A stretch of DNA of 64,000 bases from Humulus lupulus (GCF_963169125.1 NC_084802.1:116502903-116566902); one strand, 5' to 3'; counted from the first letter of the stretch, positions 12,184-24,472 are shown. Notes: generated from the sequence alone by a model not told the origin. A program made the numbers and translations.

Positions 12184-14050
12184 CTGAGCACCCAACTGGC
12201 ATGCTACCTGCACACCATGTTGGAGTGTCTCCTGTCAACACAGCCAGTGTGCCCCCCAAGCACCTGACTGGAGAGGTCCGAGATCTGCCAATTGGAGTGC
12301 CCACCAAGCATCCAGGTGGAGTGGGAACCCCAGTGCCACCACAGGATTGTGGCAAAGGAAAAATTGACGATAATCTTGCTCCAAAGAAGAAGAGGGCTCA
12401 TCAAGATCCCGAGGGCCACCAGGTTCCCACGCAGGCTGGTGATGGCCTAGAGGCCCGAGGACACCGCAAGGTTATCAACGCCCATATGAACTGCGTGAGG
12501 CCTAGAGGTGGAGTCCCCTTGGGATCTCACCAACCCTGTTGGAACAACGGTCCAGGGATCCGCCCAAGGAATGTCTCACAGAACCGAGAATGTGGCGTCA
12601 ATATCTCGATAAATGATGAATAAATTGAGTCTGACGGAGAAATCAAGGTGGCTCGTCCTGAGGATAACGGCACGTTCTGAGGCCAGGCTATCCTATGAGA
12701 CAACCTTAATGTCCGAAGGTGCAATAAGGCCAATGGGCGTGAGCCCGCCAACAAAGGTTTATCTGACCTGCGGGACAACCTCAACTCCCGAAGAAGAAAT
12801 AACCCGGCGCAGAGCGTCAACCAAGACCGCGACCCGCTCCATGTGAAATTAGAGAGTCTGAAGAAGATCATGCTAAGAATGGCCAGATGGCAAGGCCATG
12901 ACTCAGATTCAGAAGACGAAGAAGTGGAGCCATGTGCTCCCCACATTGTGGAAGCACCCTTGCCGCAGGGCTTTAAGATTCTGGCCATCCTACCCTATGA
13001 TGGCGACTGGGATCCCACCGACTACCTTTCTAAGTTCAAAAAATTAATGTTGGTCACCGCATCTCCGATGATGCTAAATGTCACGTACTCTCGATCACTC
13101 TGGCAGGACCAGCAGATGAGTGGTTCAAGAAGCACCGACCAGGATCCATTCACTCGTGGCATCAATTGCCATCTTCCTTCCGAAGACAATTCATAGGAGC
13201 TCGGAAGGTGATCTTCGAGGTCAATGCATTGGCCAACATTAAAAAGGGCCCTTCAAGACCCTCAAGGCATACATCAAACACTTCAAGGAGGAGGCGGTGA
13301 GAACCAAGAGGGTTGATGATGGCTAGTAGTTGATGGCCTTGCAGGCTAGCATCCATGCGGGGTCCCCGCTTTGGGATGACCTCTAGCGGAGGGGATGCCG
13401 ACGGCTCGTCGAATTCATTTTTTGGGCTCAAGAGTATATCAACTGGGACGATGCCAAGATTGGAGCATTCGGAGGACTCGTCACCTTCCCCGCTTTGACT
13501 GCATCTGGCTCCGTGGCTTCGGGGATCCAGTACTCCCCTTAAGCTCCTGTCCAACCAGGCTTGGGAGGAGTCCAGCCCATAGGTTGAGTGTCGTGCCGAC
13601 TCCTGGCTTCAGCGTGGCCCCGACAGAATATGGAGCAGCACCCGCTGGATACAGCACTTTTCAACCTACATTCAGTGCCAGAGTTGTTGCTCCGTCCGAG
13701 TCTGTTGTACCCAGTCGAACCCCCGGTGGCAGTAGACGCGGGGGCAAGGGCAAGGGCCAGAAGCCCAAGGGAAATGGAAGCGCACAGGCTGAGCAAGGAA
13801 CTACCTCTGGAGAGAAGTATGTCTCACAGTACTTCGAGTATACTAACTTGGTAGACTCCCGAGAGAATATCTTCGTGGCCACGGAGCAGCATGTTCACTA
13901 TCGGAAGCCATAACCAATCCGAAGGGACAGGGAAAGGCGAGATCCCAGCAAGTTTTGTCATTTTCACACAACATAGGGCACCACACCAATGAATGTCACT
14001 AGCTTAAGGATGAGATTGAAAACCTCATCAATTTGGGACATCTCCAAAAA
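12184..14050 (+). pseudogene. gag, remainder, of element C (frameshifted)
   Basis: The frame resumes after element D. The segment at 12843-13060 (EPCAPHIVEAPLPQGFKI..LPYDGDWDPTDYLSKFKKLM) matches the capsid-like region of element A gag (EPCARHILDAVLPKGFKM..TAYTGSTDPRDHLSRYNRLM). Further capsid motifs follow in shifted frames (HQLPSSFRRQFIGA and ALQASIHAGSPLWDDL). A Pro/Ala/Tyr-rich tail and a basic GRGKGKGQK stretch lie at 13600-13780. Several frameshifts and stops (for example near 13328 and 13386) break the reading. No CCHC zinc knuckle is seen. Gag would assemble the retrotransposon particle. Confidence 0.75.
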
Positions 14051-14296
14051 TAAGCTATGTGTGGAGCGTGTCAGACACAACCCCCCGCAACAGGAACGTT
14101 CGTGTCACCCGTTGCTCCACGAATCCCAGCAGTTGTTCCCGTGGCCCCGCAACATCCAGTAGCCCGAGGACCTCCACCGATGAACGGACGAGTGGGAACC
14201 ATTTTAGGGCCTTACCTGGGTGGCACCTCTCTAGGCATGCAGAACAGGTATGCGTGAGCTTTAAACCATGACAATGAGGTGATGACTTTGGCTTAG

Positions 14297-14866
14297 TTGT
14301 CTGCCCAAATGCCCCGAATGACTGACCAAGTCATAACATTCTCTGAAGACGATGCTCGGAGAGTACACTTCCCACACCACGACCCGTTGGTAATTGAAAG
14401 TCAAATCTCCAACAAAATGGTGGCGCAGATTCTGGTGGATAACGGGAGTTCGGTGAGCATCCTATTTAAGTCAGCCTTCAAGAAGATAGGGCTGACCACT
14501 GCAGATTTGTCCTCGTGCGCCTCGACTCTTTACGGATTCTTGGGAGAATCCCTCATCCCAATGGGGCAAATAAAGCTTCCTGTAACACTTGGAGAAGTCC
14601 CTCTCCAAGCTTTCAAATACTGCACTTTTTTGGTGGTAGATTGCTCCTCGACGTATAACACCATATTGGGACGACCTGCACTGGTAGAATTTGGAGTTGT
14701 CACTTCCATCTGCCACATGTGCATGAAGTTCCCCATGGAGGCAGGGATCGATATAGTCCATGGAGACCAGAAAAAGGCAAGGCAATGTTACATTGTGTCT
14801 CTCAAGACCCCCGTGATGGTGGTGGAGATAGCAGTCCCCAAGCAATCTGAGGCATTTGAGGTATAG
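14297..14866 (+). pseudogene. Aspartic protease region of element C
   Basis: An open stretch of about 190 codons contains the retropepsin active-site motif VDNGSSVSILF (around 14437), where the usual DTG/DSG is DNG. The downstream ILGRP motif (around 14665) is typical of Ty3 proteases. The preceding segment FSEDDARRVHFPHHDPLVI is shared with element A (34327-34091). The enzyme would cut the gag-pol polyprotein. This frame is open in itself, but the polyprotein around it is broken, so it is part of a dead copy. Confidence 0.85.
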
Positions 14867-14893
14867 GCTGTCCAGGAGACCGGGCCCGATGAA

Positions 14894-16411
14894 TTGGACC
14901 CGAGGGTTCAAGAGGAGAGGGTCGTTGAACCAATAGAGGAGGTGGAGGAGGTAGTTCTTGATACCTCCACCCCCAATAGAAAAATAAAAGTTGGGGGAAG
15001 CTTGAAGTCGGAAGTCCGAGAAGCATTGGTAGACTTCCTCCGAGAAAACCAAGACGTGTTTGCATGGTCGCATTTCGACATGACTGGCATTAATCCAAAC
15101 ATCATTTTCCACGCCTTGAATGTCGATCCCCACTTTTCTCCCATCCAGCAAAAGCAAAGGACGTTTGATCAAACTTGGAAAGAGGCTCTAAAGGTCAAGG
15201 TTAACAAGCTCCTCACCAAGAAATTTATCCAAGAAGCCCAATACCCCAGGTGGCTATCCAACCTTGTTCTTGTGCCAAAGCTAAATGGCACCTGGAGGAC
15301 ATGCATCGATTTCTCGGACCTTAACAAGGCTAGTCCGAAAGACTGGTTCCCGCTTCCTAAGATAGGTCAAATAGTTGATGCCACCTCTAGCTACGTTCTG
15401 TTGTCATTCATGGATGCATACTCGGGCTATAACCAGATATCTATGCATGTCACGGACCAAGAGCATACTAGTTTTCAGACTGATAAGGGTGTCTACTATT
15501 ACATCGTTATGCCTTTTGGACTAAAGAATGTTGGTGCCACCTACCAGAGACTGGTAAACCAGATGTTCAAAAACCAACTGGGGTGAAACATGTAAGTCTA
15601 CGTGGACGACATGCTGGTCAATTCTAGGATAGCTCCCGATCATGTGGGCGATTTGGCTGAGGTTTTCTCGGTGCTCTGCATGTTCAGAATGAAGTTAAAT
15701 CCCCAAAAGTGCATATTTGATGTCGCCTCAGGAAAGTTCCTAGGTTTCATCGCCCGTGCTCGAGAAATTGAGGCAAACACCGAGAAGATCAAGGCCCTGA
15801 TCGAGATGTCAGCTCATCAGAAACATAAAGACGTGCAGAGCCTGACAGAAAGGATAGCAGCTTTGAGTCATTTTGTCTCCAAGGCAACGGAAAAGTGCAT
15901 CCCTTTCTTTAATGTGCTCCAAGGAAGTCAGAGAATTGAATGGTCAGAAGAATGTGAACAGGCATTCTAGCAGCTCAAGGTGCACATGGCAAATCCTCCG
16001 ATTCTGTCCAAGCCAGTAGACGGAGAACCTTTCCTACTCTATATGGATGTCTCGAAGAATGCTATCAGTGCTGCATTGGTGCGGGAGGAAGTCAATGTTC
16101 AACACCATGTCTATTACATTAGCAAAAGACTCCTTGGAGCAGAGGCTAGGTACCCGATGATGGAGAAGTTAACTTTTTGCCTCATGGTGACTTCTCGAAA
16201 ACTAAGAACCTACTTCCACGCGCATCCAATTAAGGTCCTTACAAACCATCCCCTTAGGCAAGTCCTTCAAAAGCCAAAGTCATTGGGAAGACTCTTGAAA
16301 TGGTCGATGGAGTTGAGTAAGTTCGACATCACCTACCATCCGAGGACTGCTATAAAAGGTCAGGCTGGCCGATTTCATCGCCGAGTGTACAGGGAATCAA
16401 GAGAAGCCTGA
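14894..16411 (+). pseudogene. Reverse transcriptase and first RNase H of element C
   Basis: The frame at 14894-15586 has the Tat-lineage opening (DVFAWSHFDMTGINPNIIFHALN), the RT motifs GTWRTCIDFSDLNKASP and SFMDAYSGYNQI, and MPFGLKNVGATYQRLVN. Two stops (about 15584-15595) then precede the catalytic YVDDMLV at about 15598. The thumb/connection follows to 15970 and RNase H (LLYMDVSKNAISAALV) from 15980 to 16411, after a stop at 15968. The RNase H domain ends in a frameshift near 16365. It would copy the element's RNA to DNA. It is clearly inactive as read. Confidence 0.9.
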
Positions 16412-16886
16412 AGATGTCCCAGTAGTCGGACCAACCTGGATGTTGTATGTGGACGGGCCTTCAAATGAGAATGGTGTCGGAGCTGCACTCATTTTGGTTT
16501 CCCCCGAGGGGCACAGAGTGCACAGCGCACTCCATTTATGGTTCAATGCCTCTAACAATGAAGCAGAATACGAAGCCTTAATCGCTGGAGTCCGAGTAGC
16601 ACTTGAGCTCAAGGCTGATGGCCTCAAAAATTTTAGCAATTCTCAACTCATGGTTGACCAAGTACTCAGAGAGTACCAAGCCCGGGGAACAAAAATGGCA
16701 GCGTATCTGGCAAAGGCTCAAGAAATGCTAGATAACTTCAGAAGATTTACTATTCAGCAAGTGTCACGAGAGCGGAATTCCAATGTTGTCTCCCTGGCTA
16801 AGTTGGCCACCACCAAAGACGCTGAGTTGATCAATGTGGTCCCCATTGACTACTTGGATACTCTAAGCATCTCAGCTCCTGATTAG
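16412..16886 (+). pseudogene. Second, archaeal-type RNase H (aRNH) of element C
   Basis: The segment opens with LYVDGPSNENGVGAALIL and continues with NNEAEYEALIAGVRVAL and a FSNSQLMVDQV strand, ending in the VVSLAKLAT helix. This is the additional RNase H known from the Tat lineage of plant Ty3 elements. The acidic residues of the first strand (D) and helix (E) are kept. The third (normally YxDSQLV) reads FSNSQLM, and the last (normally ADxLAKLA) reads VSLAKLA, so two of the four catalytic acids are lost. Confidence 0.88.
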
Positions 16887-18127
16887 GTGGAAGCTATACA
16901 ACCCCAAGACAGGTGGATGGAGCCAATAATAAAATATATTGTCTCCGGGGAGCTGCCCCAAGATAAGAAGGCAGCTCGGAAGCTACGCTATCAAGCACCT
17001 CAGTACATAATCATGGACAATAAACTACGGTTATTCTATACCTTAACTCCAATGTATGTCCAAGCAAGAGGCCAATCTGATACTCTAAGAAGTACACGAG
17101 GGCTTTTGCGAAGACCACGCCGGGGGGAAATTCTTTCCAAAAAGATCTTAAGGCAAGGATACTTTTGGCCCAACATGAATGGAGATGCGGAGGATTATGT
17201 TAAGAAGTGGGACAAGTGTCAGTGTTTCGCTAACATCCCCCGAGCACCTCCAAATGAGCTTACGCAGATGACCAGTTCATGGCCTTTCGTTGTCTGGGGT
17301 ATCGACCTTATCGGGTCCTTGCCTACAAGAAAGGGAGGGGTGAAGTATGTCATAGTGGCCTTAGACTACTTCACAAAGTGGGTCAAAGTCGAGCCGCTCG
17401 CAACGATCACCTATAAAAAGGCCTTGGATTTTGTCATTAAAAACATTGTTTGCCCATACAGGCTCCCGAGGAAGATAGTCTCCGACAATGGGTTGCAATT
17501 TGATAGTGAAGTATTCACGAACTTCTATCAATGATGTGGAATTATCAAGAGCTTATCCTTTGTGGCCCACCCGTAGGCAAACGACCAAGTGGAAGCAGTT
17601 AATAAGACACTCAAGTCCACTTTGAAGAAAAAACTGGAACATGTAAAAAGAGTATGGCCTGAGGAGTTGCCTAAGGCATTGTGGAGCTATCGCACCACTG
17701 CAACGACTTCCACCGGCCACTCGTCGTTCTCCATGGCCTATGGATATGAGGTTATGCTCCCAGTTGAAGCAGCAATTAAACACACCGACAGGATACGTAT
17801 GACCTGACCATGAACCATGCTTTACTGTGAGAATCCATGGACCTCCGTGAAGCTTCTCAGGTTCGAGTAGCATCCTGCCAGCAAAAGGTAGCTAGGTATT
17901 TCAACTCTAAAGTGAAGGACAAAAAGTTTGGGGTCAAAGACCTGGTGCTGTGAAGAGTCTTCTTAGCCACTCAAGACCCCGGTGCAGGAGTGTTGGGACC
18001 TAACTGGGATGGCCCATACCAAGTCAAGAGCATTGTGTGTCCGGGGACATACAAATTGGCCCGACTAAGTGGGGAGTTAATTCCCCATGCCTGGAATGCC
18101 GAGAATCTTTGCCGGTATTACCAGTAG
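16887..18127 (+). pseudogene. Integrase of element C
   Basis: The frame carries the zinc-binding region in decayed form (only the WDKCQCF part is clear). Then come the DDE core motifs WGIDLIGSLP (first Asp, about 17296), IVSDNGLQFDS (second Asp, about 17478) and the VEAVNK glutamate (about 17590). A TGA near 17533 and another stop near 17574 interrupt it. The C-terminal part (LGPNWDGPYQV...HAWNAENLCRYY) runs to 18127 with more stops near 17805 and 17951. Integrase would insert the cDNA. This C-terminal segment is missing from element A, so C is the better reference for it. Confidence 0.88.
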
Positions 18128-19930
18128 TATGAGTAATAAGCTTTGTTAATTTCTGTAGTACCCCTTCTATCCTTCAGGCACATTTAATGAAAACTGTGTA
18201 TATAAAAACGGTAAGAAAGAAATTTATTGTTTGCTTGTATTTCTTAGTTTCCTTTATTCTGTTATTGTTGTATATGAGCACCCGCTCGCTGGCCTGAACA
18301 AGTGAACACAAACTAGTCTCCGATCACTTGGGGGCATGGAGTTATGGCAGCATCATGACTTGCAGGGAGCAACCAAGGAAACTAAGCTTGTCAAGTAGAG
18401 TAAGCCTAGTGTCGCCACCCTGAGTATAGAAAAATCTAAGAAACTAATTGAGTCTAGCCTAAGAGACTAAGCTTGTTCTAAGTAGAATAAGGCTTAGCAC
18501 CTAGAAACTAGACAGAATCTTAGTAGAGTGAGAACGGACCTACGTCACCTCCCGTGGACATTGCGCCTGAGGAGCTCTGATTAGGTCTTTGATCTCAAGG
18601 TGTGAACGGAAAACCGAGTACTCCGTACTCAGTCCTGGGGTAGACTTGGGGCACCTCCCATGGACACTGCGCCCGAGGAGTTATGCCCAAGTCCTTCGAA
18701 TGCCTCAATATTATAGCGTCGAGGAATCCATGACATGGGGAGCTTGGCTAGTCGACGAGTGAAGCACACCTAGTGTCGCGGGGATCCCATAGCTAAAAAA
18801 CCTGGAGAAATCCAATAATGCAAATAAGAGATTCAGGTTGTCTCCCGAGGATAGCATGCACCCGAGGAGTGATAACCAAATCCTAATCTTCGAGATGTGA
18901 ACAGATGCCCGAGTCATTTGTACTCGGACACCTCCCGTGGACATCGCGCTCGGGAAGCCCTGACCGATTCACAGTCTTGACATGTTGTCGAGATCTGAGT
19001 TAAATACTTGGAGGAACAGTTCCTAAAAGCAACCCCTAATAGCGCTAGTACAGATTAACATCACCTCTCGAGGATAACGAGCCCGAGGAGTTGTGAGAAG
19101 ATCTTGAAAGGCGAATGGAAGACCTGAGATATACACTAGGGGGGCAAAGTTAAAGCCCCTAATTGACCTTCTGGGTATTGCATACTCGGGGCAGGCAGTT
19201 GATGTGCAAGAATTCTTGGAAGCTTGTGTCTTTGGACTGCAGAGACACACGAGGATGACAAGTTAATTTGAGGACTCCGAGCCTGGGAAAACACTAAACA
19301 TCTAAAGGTTTAAGCACAAAAGGTCAGCTCCATCTCGAGTAGTAGGAACTTGAGGACGCTGAGCTGTGTTAGATTAATGCTAGATTTCGCGTTAAAGTTA
19401 CTTCTAGGACTGCGAGCCTACAAGAGACACTAAATGCTAGAAATCAAACATTTAAAACGGTTTGAGTTCTTGTTCTCATGGCAGTAATGTTACGTTGAAT
19501 TTACAGAACCAAATCAAATAGTCAAAATGGTTTTGAATTCCTGTTCTCGTGGCAGTCATGTTACGTTGAATTTACAAAACCAAATCAAATAGTCAAAATG
19601 GTTTTGAGTTCTTGTTCTCATGGCAGTCATGTTACATTGAATTTATAGAACCAAATCAAACATTTAAAACAGTTTAAGTGCTTATTCTTGCGGCGACTAG
19701 GTTACGTTGAATTTATAGAACCAAACCAAGTAAAGCAGGACCTAGTGTTCTTGTTTTCTTGAATGCAATGTTATGACGAACTAAAAGAATCAAAGGAGTT
19801 TAAAAGTAGTGCAAACTGCATAGTTTAAATGGAAAAATAGTTACAACTATGCTCAGGGGCTCGAGCGTTGTTTGTCTATACCCCAATAAGTTATGGAATA
19901 TAGGCCAACTCATATTTTTAAAAAAATTAT
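18128..19930 (+). other. 3' spacer of element C between integrase and antisense gene
   Basis: This is non-coding and internally repetitive. A loose repeat built around CACCTCCCGTGGACATCGCGC..GAGGAG recurs at about 18547, 18651, 18840, 18925 and 19060. A cleaner tandem array follows at 19441-19722. Such variable tandem repeats 3' of pol are a known trait of Tat/Ogre-type elements. Confidence 0.7.
19441..19722 (+). repeat. Tandem repeat, about 70-71 bp x 4, in element C
   Basis: The start motif AAATCAAA..T..AAA recurs at 19441, 19511, 19582, 19653 and, weakly, 19723. Each unit contains a TTGTTCTC.TGGCAGT and a TTACGTTGAATTTA block. The middle units are the most alike. Confidence 0.85.
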
Positions 19931-19943
19931 AAACAAGACAAAG

Positions 19944-22411
19944 TTACTGGGGCCCTTCGCCTAGGGGCACCTCTACGACCAGCTCGATCACCGGGTTAGT
20001 TTCGGGGACAAGACCCGCCACTGAGGCCTCTTTTTTCTGAGTTGCATGGGCAGTGTCTGCCTCGAGATGTGCCTCAAACTTTGTCCTCATGTCGGAATCC
20101 TCTGTGAATGAGAGATCCATATCTCTATTTCTCTGCCACGCAACGAAGAGCATTTCCTCGGCCATCACATCGAGATCTTTGGCAAGTTCTTTGGTGGTTC
20201 TCCTGGCTTTCTCTAGCTCATCGGCACGGGCTAGAGACTCCACCCGGCTGAACCAGAGCTCTTCGCAGACTTTGGCTAGCTTCTCTTCCACGGTCCGGGT
20301 GCGGCTTGCAGGGTCTTCAAGTAACTTGGATGATGCTTCCTCCAAAGTGGACAGCTTTGACCGCTCGGTGACTAGTAGGTCCTCCACCTCACGGACACGG
20401 GCCCTCATCTCCTCCACTTCTTTTTGAAGTTGAGAATGTTCCTCCAAAGGGTCTGCAGTCTCCTAGAGCCGAGAAAGTTCTACCTGGGCCTGAGCTCGGG
20501 CTAGCCCCTCCTAAGTCTTCTTCAGCTCAAGGGACCGCGTCAGCACAAGGTCCTCAAGTCCTTGATTGAGGGCCGCAATCTGTAAAATCAGAATATGAAG
20601 TCAGCCAAAAAGACAGAAATATACACTGAACGTAGGCAGAAATTAGGAGACTTACCCTCGTGGAAGAGTGACGGCTAGTAGCCACTAGCGCAACTTCATT
20701 GTCGCTGCCGCAACGGGCAAAGCTGCTGATGGGCATCTCGCATAGGGATGCCGCTAGTCCCTTCATGAGCTCTGTGCCGAGTGGTAGGACCTATCTCCTA
20801 TTCTCCCCACAAGGAGAGGTTCCAACTCTTCACGGCGAGGAGGGACGACGGGTTCCTTTGGCCCACTTCGATCAGGCTCCTCGGAGTGGAGGACAGAATG
20901 AGCAAATTCATGTATGAGTCAACCCATCTCTTGCGTTAGGTTGGTCTCGTACTGACAAACCAAGAGGTGTGCATGGTCGTCGCCTTGTCAAGAGGCACGA
21001 AGCCTTGAGGGTGCCTCTTCCTCCTTGGGTTGCGAAGAAACACGTCGATGAGGTCCAGGTAGTCTTGGTACTCCTCCTCAGACCAGTGACGCCCCAAGAC
21101 TTGGCTGCATTCAAGAAGGGAGGGGGAAAAGGATGAATGTTCAAGACTAGTTACCTACCATACACACCTAGAATAATGAAGTATGATCGGAGATTTACCT
21201 TGAGGCATGGAAGACGACTCAATTCCCGCCTTGAGCTCCTCGTCTTCCTTTGCCTCCGTGATAGCCTTGATGGCGTGGACGCCATCCGTGTCCTCATCGC
21301 GAAGGCGCTGTGTGTATTTATGTTGTGCCTTGGCCGCCATGTACTCCGTGTGTAGCCTTGCCACATTCTGAGATTGCTTTGAATCCCAAAATTTGGTTAG
21401 GACAATCAGATTTATGCTCTGTCCCACCTGCAACAACCCATATTTTTGGAGGTGGGCATCAGTTACTAGGAAGGTGAGCTCTAGCTCCTCGTTGCAAATG
21501 GGCTCCATCGCCCGAAGCCTTCGTCAAAAGAGTCAACGAAGGGAGTGTGGTGATATAGACCTGATTAAGATGACAAGGACAGGGATGAGTTGTGAGCTAA
21601 ATACTACCATGCTAACTTACACAAGGATAGGAGTACTTACCAACTGTGGCGAAGTCCAGGAGGAGAGTACGATTGGTCCTCATCGGGAACCCGTCTGCCC
21701 AAAAGAGCTGGTCCTTGTACTCGAGCATGATTCTCATTCTGCTCGGGGCTTTATAGCCTCTCCCTGGGACCGTGTGCTTCATCAGGGTATAATATCCCCC
21801 TTTCTCTCCCTTCTTTGAGCATTGTAGATGTACAGTATTTCGGAGGGGGATGGGGTACGCTATTTTTGCATTTTGTACAGAATGTAGAGCCCTGCCAGTA
21901 ACCAATATCCATTTGGGAACAATTGGAAAGGAGCTATGCCGACAAATTTAAGAAAGTCGACATAGTATTGGTGCAGTGGCAGGGCTGCACCCGCTTGGAG
22001 ATGGGAGGCGCTCCAGGGCCCGAGCCCATGAATGCTCTCGGGCACCCTTTCCTCCTCCCGAGCTAGGCGCACCAGTATTTCACTGTCATCTACCCCATAG
22101 TTTTTGAGGATCCTCTGGAAGGTGCCTTTGTGTCGTAGCTTGCTCGAGATGTCTTTTGCTTCAAACCCTATAGCAGGATAATGGGAGTCTGATGGTGTCG
22201 GGCCTGCATTGGCCTCTTCCTCCAAGAGGCCAGCTCTGAGAGGTCACCTCGCCACCGGCTCTGATCTCTCCCGCACTGCAAGAGCTTGGCTGCTACCAGC
22301 CACTTGTTTCCCCTTCTTAGGGTTTTGTCCCACTTCTCGGGCCATCTGAAGGATCTCGTTGTCAAAGGCGTAGAAACCTTGTTGGTGGAGCTAATGAAGC
22401 TCCTCGGACAT
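19944..22411 (-). pseudogene. Antisense accessory gene (aORF) of element C, spliced, decayed
   Basis: It lies opposite to gag-pol, between pol and the 3' LTR. The reading starts with ATG at 22411, right after a splice acceptor (GTGTTTTAG). The first coding exon runs to the donor at 21641 (VG followed by GTAAGT) and encodes the segment GPWSASHLQAGAALPLHQYY..FVGIAPFQLFPNGYWLLAG. The next exon begins at 21560 after AATCAG. The last exon region (about 20580-19944) is a long charged coiled coil ending in FVAWQRNRDMDLSFTEDSDM. It matches the aORF of element A (26713-29573) in both domains and in intron position. The globular part resembles the family Pfam calls putative gypsy-type transposon (PF04195), from memory. 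Stops (third line of the exon at about 22393, also near 21870, 20515 and 20463) show decay. Confidence 0.75.
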
Positions 22412-23040
22412 CTAAAACACCAAGAAGTTAGTGCCTTGACCCGAAGAAATCTTGGCCAAAACAAGAACCCCTAAGAATATTGCTAGGGGAAAAGGGAAGG
22501 AAAGAAAAACTAATGACATTGGAGTGTCCTCGGAGCCAGACACCTGGTGCCGGGGACACCACTGGAAAAAATGAACACCATTGGAGATGATGAACATTGC
22601 CGAAATCTGGAAATTTTCTAGATTCTGGTCCAAGGTCCATAATAACGAAAAATGCCCCAGAACATCTAAATAGGCCATTTAGACCATTTTCAACGACAAA
22701 TAAGGACAAAACAACCTCTAAAAAGCTCGAAAACAACTCCTAAACATTACTCCTAGGTCATCAAACATACACAAAAATAGAGTTACAATTCCAAGACACT
22801 TACTCGAGATGAAGTGTCGGATGGTACTGAATCGAGTGCGAACTCTGAAGAATTGCTTGTCGTTTACCTAGAAGTAAGAAGATTTATGCCAGTCGTCCAA
22901 GGTGACGGAAGAATCAGAAAGGATGCAAAGTCGGTGATTGCTGGGAAGGAGAATGGTTTGGGAGTCTAAGAGAGGTTGGATAGTAGAAAACACATGAAAT
23001 TTGGAATGAGCTAAAGTAACATTGGAGAGTTGGTTCTCAG

Positions 23041-23053
23041 CCTTTTTATATGT
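23041..23053 (-). promoter_or_regulatory. TATA box of the antisense gene in element C
   Basis: On the minus strand the sequence reads CATATAAAAAGG, followed by about 200 bases of leader and a splice donor (CTCGA then GTAAGTG, at about 22803). It lies just inside the 3' LTR, as does the equivalent box in element A. Assignment as a promoter is inference from position and sequence. Confidence 0.5.
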
Positions 23054-23407
23054 CCAGTGCTTGGGGGTAAAGTAAGTTCACCCCGACCGTCAGATTACCT
23101 AGGACGTATGTACTCGAGAGCAATCCAAGGGTCGAGATCTGAAAGGTGTGGATCTTGATCGTTGGCATTAGAAAAGGAAAATCTCAAGTATAGGCTAAAA
23201 GGACACCTAGGGTATGGAAAAGACGTTTCGGGCCGCAAACCTAACCCTTCATTAATAACATTGATTGATGGGCCCAACAATGGGCGCTCAGCACATGGTA
23301 GGAAATCTTGTAGTGACGTCGGAAGAAGTCCAAACGTTTCCATCCGAGGACTATTTGATTTCTCCCCAGTTTTAAGTCTCCACTGTTCAAGGACGAGTAC
23401 AAACTTG

Positions 23408-23418
23408 GGGGGGAAAAT
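23408..23418 (+). promoter_or_regulatory. Polypurine tract of element C
   Basis: GGGGGGGAAAA directly precedes the 3' LTR start at 23419, the place for plus-strand priming. Confidence 0.85.
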
Positions 23419-24272
23419 GTTGCCCGTGTTTTCACCAAAGAACAAGTGGCAATCCAAAACCAGTGCGGGTAGGGCACGTGGCGAGGACACGTGCCTCTTA
23501 AAGTGAGGCCACGCCCCGAGGGTTAGTTCTCGAAGGGTGGATATCTCGACTAGAGGCCACATCCCTCGAATAAAGGTAGGGCACGAACGTCTCTCTGAGG
23601 CCATGCCCCGAGGACTAGTTAGTATTCCTCGAGCTCTTTACAAACAGTTGTCTTCCAGGCCAAGGTCCTTGTCCTCGGGACCTAGAAAGCTAGATAGGTG
23701 TCAACCAATGCAGGTTTGCAGCGTCAGAGGATCGTCTGACAACCTTTTTGGCGATCCGTCCACAATGTTGTCAATTGTACGACTCGACAATTCGCACTCC
23801 CATTATGCTTCTTGAAAAGGAAATACATGTGGCATGCCCTGACAGTTCCAGGGGCATGTTCCCCATAAAGTAGTTAACTTGCTACAGTGGGCTTCGCATT
23901 TATCGTCGTGGTCTCTAGTTAATGCAGCTCAATGCATTAAAGTGGTATTAATACCCCAATAATGGCGAGGATGTGTATTGATTATAAATGATTAGCAATT
24001 AATGACCCCAACCTCTATAAATAGGGCTGGAGATCTCATTATAAAAGGTTCGAGTTTTTAGAGAGAGAAAGATCTTGTACTCAGAGCAATCTAAACGCTG
24101 CCAGAGAAAACTCCATTGGAGCTTGCCCTAACAAGCTTCCAATCTACTTAATACCAAAGACTCGTGGACTATGGCTCTTTTATAGCCTGAACCACGTAAA
24201 AATTGTTGTGTTCTTATTGTTTATTTCTTTAATCTCTCGTTTTAAGGTTGATAGCAAAAAAGACAGTCAACA
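23419..24272 (+). repeat. 3' LTR of element C
   Basis: 854 bp, pairs with 5861-6711. Many scattered differences between the two copies are visible by eye, so insertion is older than for elements B and D. It carries the same CTATAAATA box (about 24014) and the CTCGTGGACTA..AACCACGTAAAAA block (24159-24212). Confidence 0.9.
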
Positions 24273-24472
24273 TTTTTATTTAAGTAAGAATAATTCAAAT
24301 ATAGTTTTAATTTTACATTATTAAAAATAAAAAATGATTTTGAAAAAAATTAATAAAATAGTTTTAACCATAATTTTATTACTATCATTTTTATTATGGC
24401 CATTTTATTTAATAATAATAATAATAAAACTTTAGGGTTTAATATTTATTTTTAATTTTGAGATTATAACTT
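24273..24472. other. AT-rich DNA with an (AAT)n run
   Basis: Short stretch between element C and the tandem-repeat tract. A TAATAATAATAATAATAA microsatellite lies at about 24410-24427. No gene is seen. Confidence 0.6.

Larger units (their letters stand above)
5861..24272 (+). mobile_element. Tat-lineage Ty3 retrotransposon C, degenerate, with nested element D
   Basis: Two LTRs of about 850 bp (5861-6711 and 23419-24272), both starting TGTTG.CCGTG and ending AGTCAACA, enclose gag, protease, reverse transcriptase, RNase H, a second archaeal-type RNase H and integrase in the order typical of the Tat lineage. Flanks ATTTT/TTTTT are compatible with a 4-5-bp target duplication but are low in information. 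The coding region holds many stops and frameshifts, so this copy is dead. Between integrase and the 3' LTR lie tandem repeats and a gene on the opposite strand. Element D (7116-12183) is inserted in gag. Without D the element is about 13.3 kb. Confidence 0.9.

Noticed and set aside
19944..20447. Host coiled-coil gene
   Set aside because: It lies inside Tat element C and its homologue lies at the same place in element A, so it belongs to the elements.
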